Below are positions 59,190 to 64,000 of a stretch of DNA of 64,000 bases, piece after piece. The notes beneath the pieces were generated by a model. The model was not told the origin of the DNA. It saw nothing but the letters and a program-made list of their open reading frames with translations, and searched no databases. The translations under genes and the position numbers were made by a program. The stretch covers positions 2,108,001-2,172,000 of the forward strand of contig CAKJVC010000012.1 in assembly GCA_918026815.1 (NCBI GenBank), given 5' to 3'. Origin of the DNA: Chalara sp. BL73. Taxonomy: Eukaryota > Ascomycota > Leotiomycetes > Helotiales. Position 1 is the first letter of the stretch, and each line of letters opens with the position of its first letter.

Positions 59190-60095
59190 AATAAAGCGCT
59201 CTCCCGAAATAACTTATAATAATATCTGATGATACTGCCATAGAATAACATAAGATGACCTGCTGTGACCTACATAGCCAAATCTGTCTGATTACTTCTT
59301 TCAGTCTTCATGCATCATGGCTAACTGGCTAGAGGACAAAGGATGATAATATCCTCAATTTGGCCATAATTATCGATTGTAATCAATAATGCAATTCTTA
59401 AGACACAAAGTGTTCTTCTAACATTGTTTTACAATAGGAAGAATCTTCTGGTTTTGATCAAGGGGCATTTCTCAAGATCCACTTGACAAGCGAACCCCTG
59501 AATTTCAAGCGAAAAGTCTTAAGACACCGAACTAGGTATTCCAAAACAATCTGACTTCCCAATGTATCGAATAATCTTGATACATTGGTCCCAAGAACGA
59601 ACTTCTCAAGAGTTTGTATTGTATAAGCGTTTGAAGAGCATCTTTCTTACCTAAGAGTTACGGCGCACGCAACCAGATTGAGCTCAGCCAAAATACGTTG
59701 TTACTAGTATTCCGAGAAATTTGACCCTGGAGAAGATTGTTGGTCTTTTTGAGGCGAACATGCATACATCCTTGTAATTTTGTCTCTCAGTGAAGCCATT
59801 CATCTTTGTCAATCATTACTGCGTTCCGAACGTTTGCGGATAACCTTCTCCTTGAAGTTCTCCTAGTAATTGGTCGGCATCAGATTAATGATACATTCAG
59901 AAATTATTTGTTTGCAACCAAGAGTTTATGACTTCTCCTAATAGGATTCACCTCACCTAGACAGTGATTCTTCACAGCAATTGTCGCAACCTACCTATCA
60001 CTCCAGTCTCCATCCCTCACCTTGCTCAGCCTTCTACACTAACTTTTATTCCCATCCACATACAAGAGAAAAACACGAAAGCAAAATCCAACACT
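59190..60095. other. Intergenic region before F-box gene
   Basis: About 900 bp, AT-rich then pyrimidine-rich from 59960; no supported gene. Confidence 0.6.
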
Positions 60096-61088
60096 ATGCC
60101 ACCTCGCAACCATCCCAATGCCCGTAAAATGACTCCCCAAGAACGAACTTTCGTGAGCTCTCTCGTCCCAACGGGTCCATCCGGCTCGAAACCCTTCCCC
60201 ACCGGTTTCACACGTCCAGGCAAGCATGCTCGCCCTCGTGCTCCCGGCGGTCCTCCCAATCACATGCCGTCTACTAGCGGCCCTTCAAATCCGGCCTCCA
60301 AATTTTTTTCAAAGAAGAGATTCGGGCCCAAGAAGAATATTGGTGCTGGGTGTGGGATTGATGATGCTGGTATTATCCCCGCCACCTGAAGCAGGGCCTC
60401 GCATCAGTATTAAGAGAAGAAGGAGCTGATATATAGCTTGACAGGTGCCGAACTGGCTCTCCTCCCAGATAACGTTCTGTCCAAGCTCTTAGATCTCCTT
60501 CCACCCGTCTCAGCAATCTGCCTCTCACTCACTTGCTCCCGTCTATCATCCATCCACCGCGCCCAGCGCCTTCTCACCAACACGCCACCTCTCTCCCTCT
60601 ACGCCTACGATCCCGACCCAAATGGTAGTGTCCCTTTTCCACCATCCCTCTCACCTGTTTCTCCTCGCCACACTGACTTCCAGATCGAGAAACATCACAA
60701 TCTTTCCCTTTGACCGCAAAGTCTTTTCTATGATATGATTTTTTCCTCCTCTTTCATGCTATTTATACTAATATTTTCGCTCGGCCAGGACTATGGGACC
60801 CTGCTGACCTCCTCTACGTCTTGATCCGCGGCTTCATGTCACCGACCCACCACTTCTGCTACACGACGCAGAAATTTGTGCGCTGGTCGCGACCTAACCT
60901 ATCCGTCGAAGAAAAGCGCCGTGAGCGCTGTGATGCTCGTATTTCTTCCTTCGTCACTCGTGGAAATGGAGGAACTGAACAAGGCGATGGGGGAGAAGGA
61001 GAGAGTTGCAATTTATTGTGTGGTGAGTATACAGGCGTATTTGGCAGTTCTTCGTAAGGCTGAAATGGGGTTCACGTGGAAATATTGA
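60096..61088 (+). CDS. F-box protein, 3' end uncertain
   Basis: F-box proteins recruit substrates to SCF ubiquitin ligases. Exons are 60096-60342, 60445-60624 and 60789 onward (introns 102 and 164 bp; phases agree). Exon 1 encodes a basic, Pro/Gly-rich N-terminus from ATG 60096 (TFVSSLVPTGPSGSKPFPTG). Exon 2 encodes the F-box, ALLPDNVLSKLLDLLPPVSA followed by ICLSLTCSRLSSIH. Exon 3 encodes DPADLLYVLIRGFMSP and a basic segment (SVEEKRRERCD). The first frame of exon 3 ends at 61057. A second frame overlapping from about 60950 to 61088 reads MEELNKAMGEKER and then IYCVVSIQAYLAVLRK, which looks more like the natural C-terminus. The two would be joined by a one- or two-base change near 60940-60960. 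It may therefore be frameshifted, or an intron is missed. The substrate is unknown. Confidence 0.6.
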
Positions 61089-61596
61089 GATTGTGAAGAG
61101 TGTTAGTTTTGATTAGGATTGTAATGTGAACTCTTCTGCTTCCGGACTAGCCTGTTCTTCTTTTTGCTTGCACTAGTTGTGGCGCGTTAATGCGTAGCAT
61201 TACTTGAATGGGAACGAGCAAGTAAAAGATGCAGACAATGTTGTTTACTAGTTCGACTTCTGCCTTACCAGCAATCTACTACTTGATATGGTGACGTTGA
61301 AATTGGGTAGAGCGCACGCCTAGGAAGCATAAGAGATTATATTCCAAGCCTAAAGAAGCGTAGTATGATTTCATTATCATCAAATAATGTATAAAAGAAT
61401 GTAAAACTTGAAACAATGGTAACCTTTGATTGAGAGAATGAAGAACAGCAAGCAGCATAAGAACGGGAGTAAATTCAGCGTCTACCTAGCTTCGAGCTTA
61501 TCATATTCTCTAACAAAGATCATATTAAATGAAGCCATGCAATCTCGAAACTCCATCAATAAATCTCATCATCTGCTTTATCACACTAAAGTATAC
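61089..61596. other. Spacer between convergent F-box and catalase genes
   Basis: About 500 bp of 3' flank. A plus-strand frame at 61426-61815 overlaps the catalase gene on the other strand and has no family resemblance. Confidence 0.6.
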
Positions 61597-63181
61597 CTAA
61601 AGGCGAGTCCGTGCCGACCCAGCAGCTTTGCTTGCTGGAGCTGGCGCCTGCTTCTCAGTCTCTTCTGCGATTCTCCTTCCAAGTGCCGCATCGACCTTGC
61701 CAAACATCTCATAAGTCCGCTTTCTCGTATCCCCCTGAGCTGCACTCAGATGGGCAGCCACGTTGTTAACAAAGTTATCCTGCTGGCCTGGTGTGCGGCC
61801 AAGAACATCCCATAGACCCTTGGCTTGCACATAATCCTCATCTGTTACCTCTGAGAGGTAAGATACAGCAGCGCCAGCCCACTTTTCGTGGTCGTTGGTC
61901 ACCTTGACAGGTTTGTATGTCAGGTTGCGGTAGGATGAAGGATAGTTGGGGTTCGCGCCGTAGTTGCCATTCACAGCCATGGCGCCATCGCGCTGGAATG
62001 GGTTGAAGGCACGAAGGGGCGCATTGACGGGAATTTGTTGGTAGTTGACACCCAGACGGTGGCGGTGGGTGTCTGGGTATGAAAAGAGACGAGATTGAAG
62101 TACCGGATCTGCGGATGGCTCAACACCTGGTACTAAGTGAGACGGCGAGAAAGCAACTTGCTCAATTTCGGCAAAGTAGTTCTCAACATTTTTGTTGAGC
62201 GTGAACTTGCCGAATGGCCGTAATGGGACTTCCTTCTGTGGCCAGACTTTGGTCAAGTCGAAAATATTCCAGCGGAACTTTTCAGCTTGTTCCGGGGAGA
62301 GTACTTGAACATAGACAGTCCACGATGGGTAATCACCCTTCTCAATAGCATTAAACAGATCTTGCGTATTCCAATCCGGATTCTCTCCTGAAAGTTTTCC
62401 TGCTTCCTCGTTTGAGAATGTCTTGCTTCCTTGGTCGGTTTTCAAGTGAACTTGGACGTAGTTGAAAGTTCCATCTGGCTTAGTCCATTTGTGGGTATGT
62501 CCCGAATATCCATTCATATGTCTATACGAATATGGAGTCCCACGATCACTGAAGAGGTGCATAACCTGGTGAACTGCCTCCTGGTGAGTAGAAAGGTAGT
62601 CCCAGAACATGGTAGCATCCTTCAGATTGGTTTGTGGGTTGCGCTTTTGGGTATGAATGAAGAGAGGGAACTTTGTAGGATCGCGGAGGAAGAACACTGG
62701 CGTGTTATTATATACCCAATCCCAGTTGCCTTCATTGGTGTAAAATTTGATGGAGAAGCCTCTTGGATCTCGTGCAGTATCTGGTGAACCCTTCTCGCCA
62801 CCGACAGTAGAGAAACGAGCGACGGCCGTGGTCCTCTTGCCAATACCACTCAACATATCTATTTGTGTGATATCACTGATATCGTGGGTAACTTTGAATT
62901 CTGTTCTATGTTAGTATATTGCTATAAATAATAGATATCATATTTTTATTCTTACCTCCATAAGCTCCTGCACCCTTAGCATGGACAACACGTTCTGGAA
63001 TACGCTCACGATCGAAGTGTGCCAACAAATCGATCAAGTGGAAATCTTGGAGCAAGAGAGGGCCATTCTGTCCTACTCTCTGGTATGCTTCTGGACTCTC
63101 TACTGGGCACCCATTGGAAGCTGTATAAACTGGCTTTTCAGAATACTTAAAGGTCGACGCCGGCTTGTCGTCTACGACCAT
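61597..63181 (-). CDS. Monofunctional heme catalase, small-subunit (clade 3) type
   Basis: Disproportionates hydrogen peroxide. Exons are 63181-62956 and 62900-61597 (intron 55 bp), giving 509 residues, the normal length for small-subunit fungal catalases. The active-site His67 (RVVHAKGAG), the distal Asn within [11 protein letters not shown], and the proximal Tyr heme ligand in [14 protein letters not shown] are present. [19 protein letters not shown] and [10 protein letters not shown] are further family hallmarks. The start at 63181 ([10 protein letters not shown]) begins a typical N-terminus without a signal peptide, so the enzyme is intracellular. The C-terminus ends in TRL, a loose PTS1 variant that might allow weak peroxisomal import; this is inference. 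It is convergent with the F-box gene. Confidence 0.95.
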
Positions 63182-64000
63182 GACTGCGTGTTTATGATAA
63201 TTTGTTGTATTGACCTGTTGAAGAACTGAAACTTTCTGGCTGATCAAATCTGTTTAATTTTCAGACGAAGTAACTTGGCTGATACAATAAATAAAACGCT
63301 GAGTTTATGTGGTGGGAATTCGTACTTTATAGTAGACGCTTTAGACAGCTATGAGGTCGGAGCTCGTGGCAAGTGTGTCGAATGACCAATAGGTGCAAAG
63401 TAATTTCTAAACCCCAGCCCATTAATAAAGATTTGCATATAGAACTGAGAACTCAGATCAAGTGCAGATAATCTCACTCTCCCTTGTTCAACGGTTCGAC
63501 GGTCGGTAGTTTGGAGCGGGATTGATACCAAAGCACGACTTGCGTAGCTAAACTAGCCATCCAGGTTCAAATCCCGAGACTACATCCCCACAGTAAACCT
63601 TTCTCACAGACAGCATCAAGTCCCTTGGCTTCGTTGTATATGCAATCCAAAGCTTGAGCTTATTTGAACTCGCATAATGTACAGGGCTCTAGCGTCTTTG
63701 TAGTGGCGTTCCCAAAGTCACAGCACCCCGCAATCCACAATAATGCTCTATAACCTACCTATGTTAGGGAGGGTCATAAAGGATGAGATTGGCGAGTTCC
63801 TGTCAAATGCCGTCGTTGTTTCCTCATGACATTCAAAAGGTCTGATAATGCTTCTGACAATAGTAAAGCATAGACACGCAACTTAGGAGTTTCCTGCCAC
63901 TTGCATGTGCTATACCCTCGGTGAATGCGATGTAGTCTGCAATGTACGGAGTAATGTGTACTTCCCGTCGTCGGAGTTGTAGGCTTTAGCTTTGTCATAC
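63182..64000. other. Region upstream of catalase to window end
   Basis: Holds the catalase promoter. No supported gene; short frames only. A tRNA-like motif at about 63565 was rejected. Confidence 0.55.

Noticed and set aside
63560..63595. tRNA-like T-arm (GGTTCAAATCCC)
   Set aside because: The T stem has a mismatch in the third pair and no matching acceptor or D arm is found upstream.

Overview
The window is nuclear DNA of a filamentous ascomycete (Pezizomycotina). The evidence is short GT-AG introns of about 45-105 bp in nearly every conserved gene, fungus-specific families (Zn-cluster regulator C-terminus, HET-domain proteins, CSI2, BIG1, AA9 polysaccharide monooxygenase) and moderate GC content. 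A Leotiomycetes/Helotiales-type genome is my best guess; that placement is inference, not proof.

Layout. Conserved housekeeping genes sit in compact blocks: RIT1 (6.2-7.7 kb), AA9 and an ACT-domain protein (8.1-9.7 kb), cyclophilin B and mitochondrial uS13 (21.2-23.0 kb), TRM112 and SET1 (25.0-30.3 kb), a GT8 glycosyltransferase (34.1-35.1 kb), securin-like, tropomyosin, RRP17 and BIG1 (36.0-40.6 kb), CSI2 (43.0-44.1 kb), a zinc-knuckle orphan and YTM1 (53.4-57.2 kb), a basic nuclear orphan (57.6-59.2 kb), an F-box protein and a catalase (60.1-63.2 kb). A Zn-cluster-type regulator is cut by the left edge. Several pairs are divergent over 200-370 bp and probably share promoters: cyclophilin B/uS13, securin/tropomyosin, RRP17/BIG1, YTM1/57.6 kb orphan.

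Between the blocks lie AT-richer stretches with few or broken genes: a decayed S33-type secreted hydrolase (2.95-4.4 kb), a pair of unknown divergent genes, one with an internal TAG and one heavily broken (10.9-14.9 kb), an anhydro-MurNAc-kinase-like C-terminal fragment (17.8-18.2 kb), two HET-domain relics (31.8-33.4 and 50.5-53.0 kb) and an unknown multi-exon membrane gene (45.4-46.9 kb). Many disabling changes are stops that a single T-to-C change would turn back into Gln or Arg codons, as expected from repeat-induced point mutation (RIP) or long neutral CpG/CpA decay. The second HET relic is instead broken by single-base indels.

Functional links are modest. Three genes act on the cell surface or secretory pathway (BIG1, CSI2, GT8). 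Four act in ribosome or translation biology (YTM1, RRP17, uS13m, TRM112), with RIT1 acting on initiator tRNA. SET1 is the chromatin regulator. The most interesting single-gene observation is cyclophilin B: retaining or removing its last intron would switch the protein between an HVEL-ended soluble form and a membrane-anchored form. No defence island, CRISPR array, rRNA or credible tRNA gene was found.
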